From Acidobacteriota bacterium (GTDB lineage Bacteria; Acidobacteriota; Terriglobia; Bryobacterales; Bryobacteraceae): a stretch of 32,342 bases of DNA. Shown piece by piece: positions 1 to 9,252 of the stretch (positions within the stretch are counted from its first letter, which is position 1; every line of letters begins with the position of its first letter). The stretch is from assembly GCA_016871015.1 (NCBI GenBank), contig VFZX01000045.1, positions 1 through 32,342 on the forward strand, given 5' to 3'. The position numbers and the translations under genes were made by a program. The notes under the pieces were generated by a model. The model saw only the letters and a list, made by a program, of their open reading frames with translations, did not search any database and was not told where the DNA came from.

Positions 1-144
1 CCGGCAGCCTGGCAACGAAAAATCGTGCTACGCAACAACCACACTTCGACCGGCGGCGATGAGCGTTCGCCCGTCAATTCTCGGACAGGCTCCTAGGCCC
101 GCACTTGCAGGGGTCCAAATCGGAGACGTGATAGACTCACGGGT
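1..144. other. Upstream non-coding stretch
   Basis: No convincing gene is visible in either strand before the start at 145. The only signal I can point to is the -10-like box listed at 132-137. A TTGCAG at 105-110 resembles a -35 element, but it lies 21 bases from that box, which is too far for a normal sigma70 promoter. Confidence 0.4.
132..137 (+). promoter_or_regulatory. -10-like box TAGACT, 7 bases before ATG
   Basis: TAGACT matches TATAAT at 4 of 6 positions and ends 7 bases before the ATG at 145. Transcription would start at or next to the start codon, giving a leaderless message. No Shine-Dalgarno sequence is seen, which agrees. The same arrangement recurs at four other genes in the window. 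Confidence 0.35.
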
Positions 145-588
145 ATGCGACGTCACCTTCCGCTAGCGTTCCTCATTTCCATGGCCGCATTCGCCGTGGA
201 CAGCCAACAAGCCGAGTACGTCGGAGGCACCGCGAGCCTCCCGCAGAAGACAGAAGGCACGTTCCAGACGGCCGAGAAAGAGGCCCGCTTCGCCTATAAG
301 GGTGGCGAGCTGACCATTGACTACGCCAAGGTCACCTCTCTCGAATCCGGCCAGAAGGCGGGCCGCCGGGTCGGCTTGGCCATCGCCATCAACTGGGTCG
401 CGCTGTTTTCCAAGAAGCGGAAACACTACCTCACCATTGGCTACAGCGACGCGAAGGACGTCAAGCAGGGCGTAGTCTTTGAACTCGGCAAGGACATTGT
501 CCGGCCGGTGCTGACCTCACTCGAAGCCCGGACCGGCAAGAAGGTAGAGTACGAGTCGGAAGAAGCCAAGAAGCACGTCGGGAATTAA
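145..588 (+). CDS. Small secreted protein of unknown function
   Basis: The 147-residue product starts with a basic pair and a hydrophobic stretch ending near Ala16-Val18, a likely Sec signal peptide, so it is probably exported. The rest is a mixed alpha/beta protein rich in Lys and Glu, with a hydrophobic patch near residues 76-88 that could be a buried strand and helix rather than a membrane span. I do not recognise a named domain; short secreted proteins of this kind are common in Acidobacteriota. Its TAA stop lies inside TTAA at 585-588, and the opposite-strand gene ends in the same four bases. It probably has its own promoter, and I see no partner gene on the same strand. Confidence 0.7.
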   Translation: MRRHLPLAFLISMAAFAVDSQQAEYVGGTASLPQKTEGTFQTAEKEARFAYKGGELTIDYAKVTSLESGQKAGRRVGLAIAINWVALFSKKRKHYLTIGYSDAKDVKQGVVFELGKDIVRPVLTSLEARTGKKVEYESEEAKKHVGN

Positions 589-1982
589 CGCTTCACCGCG
601 AAATTATACAGCGCCGACGCCGTCCGGACCCAGATGTGCCCATCGGCGATCGCCGGTGTCGCAAACACTTCTTCCTGCATGTCCCCGGTCGCCATCACTT
701 CCCATTGTCCACCCGGCTTGAGGACACTCACCTTGCCATCCCGGCTGATCATGTAGATCTTCCCGTCTCCCGCCACCGGCGATGAGTAATACTCATCCAT
801 CGCATGTGACAATCGGCCCTGTTTGATCATCTTCCCTGTCGCTGGATCGAGCGTCTGCAGGATGCCTCCGTTGCGGATCAAGTACAGCACGTCCTGATAC
901 AGCAGCACCCCCGGAACATCCGGAAGCGACCTGTCATAGCGCCACTTCACGTGCGTGCCGGTGATGTCCCCGCGCCCTCCCAGCCGGATCGCCATCGTCG
1001 CGTTGCTGGAAGTGCGCCGCATCGTGTAGTACAGCCAATCCTTCTCGTTGAACAGCCCGTCTTTGTCGAGGTCCTGCATGTCCCAATTTCCGGGATGCCA
1101 GTTCTTCGGGACTTCCTCTTTCGACAGCTTGCCGTCGCCGTTCTTGTCATGCGCCTGCAGCATCGCGCCGAAAACCGGCAGCTCGATGCGTTCGCTTGGC
1201 TCGCCGCCTGGAGCCCAGCCGTTGAAATACAGCGTGTCGCCACCGATCACAGGCACTGACTTCACCTGGTAGGTGAGCCCGCGGACTCTCCACAGCAGCT
1301 TCCCGGTCTCGATCTCGTAGCTCGTCATCTGGTAGGACCCTGGGATGATCACCTCGCCACGGTGAACAATCGGAGTCGAGAAGCTGTGCACCATTTCCGG
1401 ACGCTCGGTGCGCCAGAGCTGTTTGCCAGTCTTCGGATCCACCGCGACAACATGGGCCTGCTCATCCTGGTCGACAATCATGATCAACTTCCCCTCGGCC
1501 AGCACGGGTGAAGCACCCATCCCGTGGAAGTTCGTGAACGGACCCATCGCCAGCCGCCACCGCTCGGCACCGTCGTTCGTGTAGGACACCAGTCCGAACC
1601 CCGCGAAAAACACGTAGACGTTGGCGCCGTCGGAGACCGGTGTCGGCGCGGCGGGATCGTTCAACTTGTGCCGCTTTTCATCCCGGTGGCCAGGCGATTC
1701 GCGGCGCCACAGAATCTGGCCGGACTTGCGGTCCAGCGCGAACGTGTACATTTTTCCGCCCTCGTGGGCCGTGAGGAAGATGTGGGATGCCGTCACCACG
1801 GGCGAGGACTTGCCCGCTGGGACCGCCGTCTTCCACACGGCAGGCTTATCCGCGCCAATTTCGACAGGCAGGCGCGCTCCCTCCGCGACACCGGATCCGT
1901 TGGGACCGCGAAAGCGGGTCCACTCGGCGGAATGGGCGGCGGCGGCAAAGAGGCCAGCGAGAACGAGTACCGGTAGCGTCAC
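585..1982 (-). CDS. PQQ-binding-like beta-propeller protein with EF-hand insert
   Basis: This is a 465-residue secreted protein. It begins at GTG, with a signal peptide of about 18 residues ending AHSA before the mature start EWTRFRGPNGSG. Repeated blade motifs of the type GK-x-LWR, SPV and D-G-x-x-Y mark a PQQ-like (YWTD/outer-membrane BamB-like) propeller. Near the middle is an inserted pair of EF-hand loops: DKNGDGKLSKEE is canonical for Ca2+ binding and DLDKDGLFNEKD is near-canonical. It is clearly paralogous to the protein at 20835-22241, which carries the same insert. Propellers of this family often accompany sugar or alcohol oxidation in Acidobacteriota and Planctomycetes, but PQQ binding itself is not shown. 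It follows the phosphatase gene by 39 bases yet has its own -10-like box. Confidence 0.85.
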   Translation of the reverse strand: MTLPVLVLAGLFAAAAHSAEWTRFRGPNGSGVAEGARLPVEIGADKPAVWKTAVPAGKSSPVVTASHIFLTAHEGGKMYTFALDRKSGQILWRRESPGHRDEKRHKLNDPAAPTPVSDGANVYVFFAGFGLVSYTNDGAERWRLAMGPFTNFHGMGASPVLAEGKLIMIVDQDEQAHVVAVDPKTGKQLWRTERPEMVHSFSTPIVHRGEVIIPGSYQMTSYEIETGKLLWRVRGLTYQVKSVPVIGGDTLYFNGWAPGGEPSERIELPVFGAMLQAHDKNGDGKLSKEEVPKNWHPGNWDMQDLDKDGLFNEKDWLYYTMRRTSSNATMAIRLGGRGDITGTHVKWRYDRSLPDVPGVLLYQDVLYLIRNGGILQTLDPATGKMIKQGRLSHAMDEYYSSPVAGDGKIYMISRDGKVSVLKPGGQWEVMATGDMQEEVFATPAIADGHIWVRTASALYNFAVKR

Positions 1983-1989
1983 ATCGGAG

Positions 1990-1995
1990 ATGATA
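1990..1995 (-). promoter_or_regulatory. -10-like box TATCAT, 7 bases before GTG
   Basis: On the minus strand TATCAT (5 of 6 to TATAAT) ends 7 bases before the GTG at 1982. It sits in the 39-base gap after the histidine phosphatase gene. It would give a leaderless transcript and supports independent expression of the propeller gene. Confidence 0.4.
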
Positions 1996-2021
1996 TCAGG
2001 TTGCCAGGCGCACCCATGCGG

Positions 2022-2585
2022 CTAGGCGCCCCAACACAGAATCGCAGGTGAGCCGGAGGCCCGCGCCAACACACCCACCGACGCCGGGACCATCACCAGC
2101 ATCCTTGCACTCTCCGGTGGCAGTCCGAGCCAGCACATCGTCAGGATCCGAAGATGGCTGCCGTGGCCGAACAGCGCCACTCTGCCTTCTACCGCCGCGG
2201 CCCGTTCGAGGACCCTTGATGCCCGTACCGCGACATCCGCCGGACTCTCTCCACCCGGTGGCGTATCCAGCCACAAGCGCCAATCCGGATACTCGGCAGC
2301 CGCCTCGGCATAGGTGAGCCCCTCTAGATCGCCGTAGCTGCGCTCGCGCAGATCCGGACACCGCTCGGCTTTGTCCAGCAGGCCCGCCATCCGGCACGTA
2401 TCCACCGCCCGCGAGAGTGGACTGACCAGGATCACGTCGAAATTGCGCCCGGTGAGTTTCGGCCGCAGCTTCTCCGCCTGCCGGATTCCCGTCTGCGTCA
2501 GGCACACGTCGGTTGTGCCGGTATAGCGTCCGGACGCGTTCCAGCCGGACTCTCCGTGGCGGATCAGCCAGATCTCTGACGCCAC
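2022..2585 (-). CDS. Histidine phosphatase family protein (phosphoglycerate mutase-like)
   Basis: The product has 187 residues and a GTG start. The catalytic signature LIRHGES is at residues 7-13, with His10 as the phospho-acceptor. S55-P-L-S-R59 and the acidic E81 of LRERSYG follow, and the second catalytic histidine is H141 in FGHGSHLR. This is a complete histidine phosphatase (branch 1) of usual length. Relatives include phosphoglycerate mutases, alpha-ribazole phosphatase (CobC) and sugar phosphatases, and sequence alone does not separate them. No cobalamin or glycolytic genes are adjacent. It starts 2 bases after the stop of the ACT-domain gene and is probably co-transcribed with it and the KdsC-like gene. 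It has no signal peptide, so it should be cytoplasmic. Confidence 0.88.
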   Translation of the reverse strand: MASEIWLIRHGESGWNASGRYTGTTDVCLTQTGIRQAEKLRPKLTGRNFDVILVSPLSRAVDTCRMAGLLDKAERCPDLRERSYGDLEGLTYAEAAAEYPDWRLWLDTPPGGESPADVAVRASRVLERAAAVEGRVALFGHGSHLRILTMCWLGLPPESARMLVMVPASVGVLARASGSPAILCWGA

Positions 2586-2587
2586 CG

Positions 2588-3244
2588 TTAAAACTCGCGC
2601 CTCTTGAGACGTTCGACAGTGAACTTGGCTGTGTCGGCCACCGCCATCACCGTCATCACTCCCGCCTGGACCGGATCGGTGACCACCAGGTCCGATGCGC
2701 CGGGAACGCTCCCCGCCATGTTCAGGCTGACGACGAGCAGTCCTTGCTGGCGGACCTCGATCACCGCCTGCTCGATCTCGCCCCCCATCAGCGATCCCGC
2801 CAGCACCAGCGCCTTGGCCCGAGGCAGCCGCGCCACCGCGCGGACGGCTTCGGCGAGCTGCTTCTCGCCCACCAGGGGGATGGTGTCAACCGAGATGTGC
2901 TCGCCGCGGATGTTGTGGCGGTCGGCCTCTGAGATCGCTCCAATCGCGACCTGTCCCACTTGCGCACCTCCGCCCATGATGATGATCCGCTTACCGTAGA
3001 TCTGCTGCAGCGTGTTCACCACCAAAGCTTCGCGCACGATTGCCAGATTCCGCAGCTCCGATGCCAGCGCGTCCACCGGTCCAGCCAGAGCCATCTCGAA
3101 GTACATCGTTGTCGGATTGACGATCTCCACCGACGTGATGTCGCCCTGGTGGCGCGCGATCACACCGGTGACCTGGTGCAGGATGCCGGGACCCGGATCG
3201 GCGTGGACCAGGAGTCCGATCCGCTCAGTCTTCGATTCCGCCAA
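2588..3244 (-). CDS. ACT domain protein with C-terminal DUF5612-like domain
   Basis: The 218-residue cytoplasmic protein has an N-terminal ACT domain (about residues 8-80; HADPGPGILHQVTGVI is the typical first strand-helix unit), which usually binds an amino acid. A second domain (about 85-215) contains a Gly-rich GGGAQVGQVA stretch and resembles the DUF5612 proteins known mainly from methanogenic archaea. Its biochemical role is unknown. The start is TTG inside the 3' end of the KdsC-like gene, overlapping by 20 bases; GGAGA lies about 9 bases upstream and no ATG or GTG fits. The phosphatase gene follows 2 bases after its stop. Together the three genes look like one operon whose pathway I cannot name; a regulatory role through ligand binding is an inference. 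Confidence 0.75.
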   Translation of the reverse strand: MAESKTERIGLLVHADPGPGILHQVTGVIARHQGDITSVEIVNPTTMYFEMALAGPVDALASELRNLAIVREALVVNTLQQIYGKRIIIMGGGAQVGQVAIGAISEADRHNIRGEHISVDTIPLVGEKQLAEAVRAVARLPRAKALVLAGSLMGGEIEQAVIEVRQQGLLVVSLNMAGSVPGASDLVVTDPVQAGVMTVMAVADTAKFTVERLKRREF

Positions 3245-3776
3245 TTTCGTATTTCTCCAGGATCTCGTCCCAGTATCCCTGCGCCTTGAGCACCATCTCA
3301 GCGACCTCGCGCAGCGCGCCCTCGCCGCCCTTGGCCGCGGTCACATAATGCGCGGACTGCTTCACCTCGGGCCTCGCGTTGCCGACGGCGACGGCCCATC
3401 CCACGCGCCGGAAGATCACCACATCGGTGAAGTCGTCGCCGATGAAAGCCACCTCTTCCGGCTTGAGCCCCGAGTCCTGAAAGATCTCCTCAAGCAGCGG
3501 GATCTTCTCGATGTTGCCCTGATAGCAGTAGGCCATGTGGCCTTGTTTGGCCCGGATCTCGACCGCGGGCGACTTCCTGCCGCTGATCACGCCCGTCTTG
3601 ATTCCCTTCCAGTGCAGCCACTGCAACGCGATGCCATCCTGGGAGTCGAAGGCCTTGGTCTCGGTCCATTCTCCGCCGGCGTTGGGCAGGAACAGGACGC
3701 GGCCATCGGTGAGCACGCCGTCGACATCCATGAGAAGAAGGCGCACCTTGCTGGCGCGATCGTAGTTGCTATTCAT
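3225..3776 (-). CDS. KdsC-like HAD-superfamily phosphatase
   Basis: This 183-residue protein belongs to the HAD subfamily of 3-deoxy-D-manno-octulosonate 8-phosphate phosphatase. Motif I is LLLMDVDGVLTDG with the nucleophile Asp17 and Asp19. Motif II is the Ser of VISGRKS, motif IV is GDDFTD, and the C-terminal KGGEGALREV is typical of KdsC proteins. KdsC makes free KDO for lipopolysaccharide, but kdsA, kdsB and kdsD are not adjacent, and the GDDFTDVVIFRRVG segment differs from the common GND-x-x-D form, so another sugar phosphate is possible. It is the first gene of the minus-strand run with the ACT and histidine phosphatase genes. Only 29 bases separate its ATG from that of the divergent tilS. 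Confidence 0.8.
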   Translation of the reverse strand: MNSNYDRASKVRLLLMDVDGVLTDGRVLFLPNAGGEWTETKAFDSQDGIALQWLHWKGIKTGVISGRKSPAVEIRAKQGHMAYCYQGNIEKIPLLEEIFQDSGLKPEEVAFIGDDFTDVVIFRRVGWAVAVGNARPEVKQSAHYVTAAKGGEGALREVAEMVLKAQGYWDEILEKYEIGGIED

Positions 3777-3783
3777 GGGATAA

Positions 3784-3807
3784 AGGAATCAGAAGGAATC
3801 GAGGAAT
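3784..3807 (+). repeat. Three AGGAAT repeats before tilS
   Basis: AGGAATC occurs at 3784-3790 and 3794-3800, and AGGAAT at 3802-3807, the last containing the A and T of the tilS ATG. They fill the 29-base gap between two divergent start codons. The middle copy contains AAGGA about 8 bases before the ATG and can serve as the Shine-Dalgarno sequence; the others may be chance or alternative ribosome contacts. Confidence 0.4.
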
Positions 3808-5184
3808 GAGGCTGCTAGGGCAGGTCCGTGAGACTATTTCCCGTTATAGCATGTTCCCCCTGGGAGCCCGGATCGGCGTGGCCGTTTCCGGGGGTCCGGA
3901 CTCGGTGGCGCTGCTGACAGTTCTGCGCGAGCTGGCATTGGACTGGGAACTGAGCCTGGTGGTCCTGCACCTGAACCATTGCCTCCGGGGCCCGGAATCG
4001 GACGAGGACGAACAGTTCGTCCGCGTGATCGCTGGCGAGCTGCCCTGCATCGCCGAGCGCCGCGCGGTGGGCCAGGAGTGCGGAAACCTGGAACAGAACG
4101 CACGCAGCGCACGGCTCGGCTTCTTCCGCCGGATGATGGTCCAGCACAGGCTGGCTGCGGTTGCCACTGGACACACCCGCTCGGACCAGGCGGAAACCGT
4201 GCTGTTCCGGCTCATCCGCGGCGCTGGGACCGCGGGGCTTGCGGGGATCCTGCCCGTGACCTCGGACAAACTGGTCCGTCCACTGATCCATGTCAGCCGG
4301 CCGGAGGTGAAGGAGTTCCTCGAAGCACGGGAAATCCCCTGGCGCCAGGATACCTCCAATTGCGATCTTCGCTTCACCCGCAACCGGATCCGCCACGAGC
4401 TGCTGCCGGTGATCGAGTCGGGATTCAACCCCCGGATCGACGAAGTTCTCGCCTCGGCCGCCGAGGTCGCTCGGGAGGAAGAGCGCTACTGGGACGGGAT
4501 TGCCGAGGCAGCGCTTTGGTCGTGTGCAAGGCCCCATCCGAGGGGAGCCATCATCGATTGCGAGGCTTTCGGCGAACTGCATCCGGCCACCGCGCGCCGT
4601 GTGATCCGCAAGGCGATTGCGGCCGCGCGCGGAGATCTCCGCCGGATCGAGTTCGCCCATGTCGAAGCCCTGCGCGAGGTATTGTCGGGCGGGCCTCCAG
4701 CGGCTTCGGTGCCGGGCGCCGTTGCCGTACGGTCCGGCGGCGCGGTACTGGTGGGGCGGGCACCGGACCGGACGCCCGTCACGCTCTCGATCCCTTCCTC
4801 GACGGCAGTCGCGAATTGGGGTACCAGGCTAGTACTCCGCGAATCCGGATATAATACAGATGACCGGTTGATGTCTCGCGGCGGGCCGCTCGTCCTACGG
4901 ACGTGGAGACCTGGCGACGAGTACCAGCCGGCGGGTTCCCGGAAGCCACGTAAGTTGAAGGATCTGTTCCAACAAGCCCGGATTCCCTTATGGGATCGTG
5001 CCTGTTGGCCGATTATTACGGAGAACGGCATCATCATCTGGGCACGGCAGTTTGGTCCGGCTGAAACATCGGACGGCAAGGTGGTGTTCTACTTGAGTGA
5101 AAAGAAATTGGCGGCTAATGAATCGGCGGACAGGGAATCGCCGTCTTTACATGTAAGCGGGCAATCCGCCGCCAGGGAGAGTTC

Positions 5185-5188
<4 letters not shown>
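3806..5188 (+). CDS. tilS: tRNA(Ile)-lysidine synthase TilS
   Basis: This 460-residue enzyme uses ATP and lysine to convert cytidine 34 of tRNA-Ile(CAU) to lysidine, so that it reads AUA and is charged with isoleucine. The PP-loop SGGPDS is at residues 28-33, just after the strand ARIGVAV. The N-terminal ATP-pyrophosphatase domain includes the [12 protein letters not shown] and [12 protein letters not shown] segments typical of TilS. The C-terminal substrate-binding part contains [11 protein letters not shown] and [12 protein letters not shown], matching the conserved R-x-GD and K-L-K-x-x-F motifs. Full length indicates a functional gene. Its stop overlaps the ftsH start (ATGA), so tilS and ftsH are translationally coupled, an order seen in many bacteria. 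Confidence 0.95.
5174..5180 (+). promoter_or_regulatory. Shine-Dalgarno AGGGAGA of ftsH inside tilS
   Basis: AGGGAGA lies within the last codons of tilS and ends 4 bases before the ftsH ATG at 5185. With the 4-base ATGA overlap it fixes the ftsH start and supports coupled translation. Confidence 0.6.
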
Positions 5189-7104
<1,916 letters not shown>

Positions 7105-7482
7105 TTACTGGTGTGCTGAGAATTGAGGCTGGGGAGGGTTGAGCTTCACCTCAACCGTCTTCTCCTCTTCGTCGATGTCGTGGGTCTTGCCGTAGGTTTG
7201 GAAACCCTTGGCGATCACTTGGATCAGGATCTTGCCCTGCGGGATTGGCGGGATCTTCGCCACGCCCTGCTGATTGGTGCGCAGCTCCCAGTTTTTGCGA
7301 ACCTTCTTGCCGAACTTCGCCGCGGAACGGCCCTCGACAAACTTCACCACCACGCTCGCCCGGTCCACCGGTTTTCCGTGGAGGTCAGTGACCGCGATCT
7401 GCAGCGCTGTCAAGTCCTTTTCCGCGAACAAAGGGGTGGCGCAGCAGGCCGCCGAAAGAAACATGGCTCGCCGGGTGATCAT
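7105..7482 (-). CDS. Small secreted carboxypeptidase-regulatory-like (transthyretin-fold) protein
   Basis: The product has 125 residues. The N-terminus MITRRAMFLSAACCATPLFA is an export signal with a twin-arginine character (TRRAMF), cleaved near residue 20. The mature part follows the beta-sandwich pattern of carboxypeptidase regulatory-like domains: AVTDLHGKPVDRASV, TNQQGVAKIPPIPQG and IQVIAKGFQTYG. Such domains are common in secreted acidobacterial proteins and often bind carbohydrate or serve as structural modules. I chose the ATG at 7482: a longer frame upstream runs antisense-free through hpnE coding and has no family support. The start lies 15 bases after the hpnE stop, with a -10-like box and GGGAG between, so both read-through and separate transcription are possible. 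Confidence 0.72.
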   Translation of the reverse strand: MITRRAMFLSAACCATPLFAEKDLTALQIAVTDLHGKPVDRASVVVKFVEGRSAAKFGKKVRKNWELRTNQQGVAKIPPIPQGKILIQVIAKGFQTYGKTHDIDEEEKTVEVKLNPPQPQFSAHQ

Positions 7483-7488
7483 ACTCCC

Positions 7489-7494
7489 AATATA
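7489..7494 (-). promoter_or_regulatory. -10-like box TATATT, 6 bases before ATG
   Basis: TATATT (5 of 6) on the minus strand ends 6 bases before the ATG at 7482. The bases between are GGGAGT, which could also act as a very close Shine-Dalgarno sequence, so leaderless and leadered translation cannot be told apart here. Confidence 0.35.
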
Positions 7495-7496
7495 GT

Positions 7497-8753
7497 TCAC
7501 TTCAGGAACCGGGCGGGTCTGCCCAGGTACCGGGACACCGCCTCGGCCGCGATGTAGCCGCTCCGTACGGCCCCCTCCATGGTGGCGGGCCAGCCGCTGT
7601 TGGTCCAATCTCCCGCCAGGAACACGTTCGGCCAGCGGGACTCGCATCCCGGCCGGACCAGCCCCGGAACCGCCGAAAACGTCGCGCGGACTTCCTTCAC
7701 CACGTGAGCCTTGACCACCTGGACGCCACGGACCACCGGCAGGAATTCGGCCAACTCGTCCACGGCCATCCGGATGATTTCGGCGCGCGGAGTGTCCAGG
7801 ACAGACCGTGAAGCACTGATCACCAGTTGCAGGTAGCGGCCCTCCGACTTGTTGAAGAACCACTGGATCGTACGGTCGAGCAGCGCTGCGTGGGGCAGGG
7901 AAGTGACCGGGCGGTCAAACCATAGGTGGACGCCAGTGATCGGGGAATGCTCCCAGCCGTCGAACCGCAACCCGGGGACCAGCGCGCCCGCCCGCTCGAA
8001 TGGCACGGCGAGGACGAAGGCGTCGGCCGCGAGCGGGATGCCCGAGCAGTCAACCGCGGCCGCACGGCCTGAGTCCTCAATCACGCCGGTGGCAGTGGTC
8101 CGGTAATGGATCCGGACGCCTGGAGCCCGCGCATACAGGTCGCTGAGCGGGACCGCGGGCACGCCCATCTCGTGCGCGCCGGACCCGGCCAGGAATCCCT
8201 CGCGGAACACCTGGAATCCGTGCTCCGCGGCCATCCGGTCGAGATCCTCGTTGATGGCGCTGACCAGCACCGGACCCCAGAAGCGCGACACCGCCCGCGC
8301 CGTCTGCCGCATCCCACGCAGCCATTCCCCCATCGTCGTGCGGGGCGCGGTTCCGCGCCGGATCGCCAGCATCGCGCGCGCGATAGCTGCCTTGTCGGCC
8401 AGGCCCAGGAAGCGGAGCCTGGCGAACGATCCGGTGAAGTGCAGAGGTGCGGGCAAAACTCCGGCCTTCATCACTGACATGCGCCCACCGGGCTCGATGA
8501 AGAAGAACTCGCGGTAGAACCGGACCTTGTCCGCCACGCCAAGGCGCGCGTACAGGTCCAGCAGGTTCACGCAGCATCGCAGCAGCACATGCTGGCAGTT
8601 GTCGATCGTTTCGTCCTGATGCGGATACGACGATGCGCGGCCTCCGAGAAACGGCCGTGCTTCGGCCAACTCCACATCGCAACCGGATTGGGCCAGGGCA
8701 GTGGCCGCCGCCAGCCCGGCGAGTCCGCCCCCGGCGACTAGCACCCGGGGCAT
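7497..8753 (-). CDS. hpnE: Hydroxysqualene dehydroxylase HpnE (FAD-dependent)
   Basis: This 418-residue amine-oxidase-family flavoprotein begins with the dinucleotide-binding motif VLVAGGGLAGLAAA and E-A-R-P-FLGGRASS. Conserved HpnE segments follow: DNCQHVLLRCC, RFYREF and FWGPVLVSAINED. The C-terminal FAD motif is NVFLAGDWTNSGWPATMEGAVRSG. HpnE reduces hydroxysqualene to squalene, the precursor of hopanoids, after HpnD and HpnC. Neither hpnC nor hpnD is in the window, so the pathway link rests on family membership alone; related carotenoid desaturases are the main alternative. I chose the ATG at 8753, which places the FAD motif at the N-terminus as usual. A 35-codon frame ends 4 bases upstream. 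Confidence 0.82.
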   Translation of the reverse strand: MPRVLVAGGGLAGLAAATALAQSGCDVELAEARPFLGGRASSYPHQDETIDNCQHVLLRCCVNLLDLYARLGVADKVRFYREFFFIEPGGRMSVMKAGVLPAPLHFTGSFARLRFLGLADKAAIARAMLAIRRGTAPRTTMGEWLRGMRQTARAVSRFWGPVLVSAINEDLDRMAAEHGFQVFREGFLAGSGAHEMGVPAVPLSDLYARAPGVRIHYRTTATGVIEDSGRAAAVDCSGIPLAADAFVLAVPFERAGALVPGLRFDGWEHSPITGVHLWFDRPVTSLPHAALLDRTIQWFFNKSEGRYLQLVISASRSVLDTPRAEIIRMAVDELAEFLPVVRGVQVVKAHVVKEVRATFSAVPGLVRPGCESRWPNVFLAGDWTNSGWPATMEGAVRSGYIAAEAVSRYLGRPARFLK

Positions 8754-8757
8754 GCGT

Positions 8758-8865
8758 CTAGATGGGCAGCCTGGCTCTCCGTCCGCCCCCTCCGCTTCCA
8801 TCGATGAGTTCGATCACCAGCCAGATCACCATACACAGGAACAGGACGAAGATGGCGTCTTCCAT
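8758..8865 (-). CDS. 35-residue single-pass membrane peptide upstream of hpnE
   Basis: An ATG-to-TAG frame of 35 codons lies between the Cys-rich membrane protein gene and hpnE, ending 4 bases before the hpnE start. The peptide has an acidic N-terminus (MEDA), one hydrophobic helix (about residues 5-21: IFVLFLCMVIWLVIELI), then a Gly/Ser linker and a basic tail (RRAR). This charge pattern predicts N-out/C-in topology. No clear Shine-Dalgarno sequence is seen. I do not recognise the family, but the clean transmembrane pattern and operon-like spacing favour a real gene over chance. A role linked to membrane lipid synthesis would be speculation from position. Confidence 0.42.
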   Translation of the reverse strand: MEDAIFVLFLCMVIWLVIELIDGSGGGGRRARLPI

Positions 8866-8910
8866 GATTCGACCAGTATGAGGTGAATCCGCCCCGGACC
8901 ACAAGCACTC

Positions 8911-9252
8911 CTAGTCCCAGTACCCCGTGTATTTCCCTAGTGCCAGTGCAAGCACAATGAACGTGGCGGGGAATGCAAGCAGCGCCGCCGCCAGCCGGAC
9001 CCGCCAGCTCCAGGCGAACAGGAAGCTGGCCGCCGCCTGCACCGCCACGATCGTGCTGAAAATGGCCGCATATCCGCTGTAGCCGAACGAGCAGAACGGG
9101 CAGTGCTTCCCGGTCTTGTTGTGGATATTGCAATGCGCATCGGCTGCCGCCCACAGCCAGTCGCAGCCGCATTGGAACACCCAATCGCAGACCTTGATGA
9201 AGCCCGTGCTGGTCACAGCCGCCGCCGCGAGGAAGACCATCCACGGCTTCAT
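8911..9252 (-). CDS. Cys/His-rich small integral membrane protein
   Basis: This 113-residue protein has hydrophobic segments at about 3-20, 62-82 and 86-106. Between the first and second is a loop carrying six cysteines (22, 28, 30, 41, 51, 54) and three histidines (40, 44, 50), arranged as C-x5-C-x-C, HCNIH and HCPFC. The HCPFC piece contains a CxxC motif, so metal binding or disulfide chemistry is plausible. I cannot name the family with confidence. The ATG at 9252 overlaps the stop of the upstream anthranilate synthase gene by four bases (ATGA), indicating coupled translation; an earlier in-frame start would lie inside that gene. No functional link to tryptophan synthesis is evident. Confidence 0.75.
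   Translation of the reverse strand: MKPWMVFLAAAAVTSTGFIKVCDWVFQCGCDWLWAAADAHCNIHNKTGKHCPFCSFGYSGYAAIFSTIVAVQAAASFLFAWSWRVRLAAALLAFPATFIVLALALGKYTGYWD

Noticed and set aside
7483-7863. Upstream extension of the small transthyretin-like gene
   Set aside because: It runs through the hpnE 3' coding region and lacks any family likeness; the signal peptide starts at 7482.
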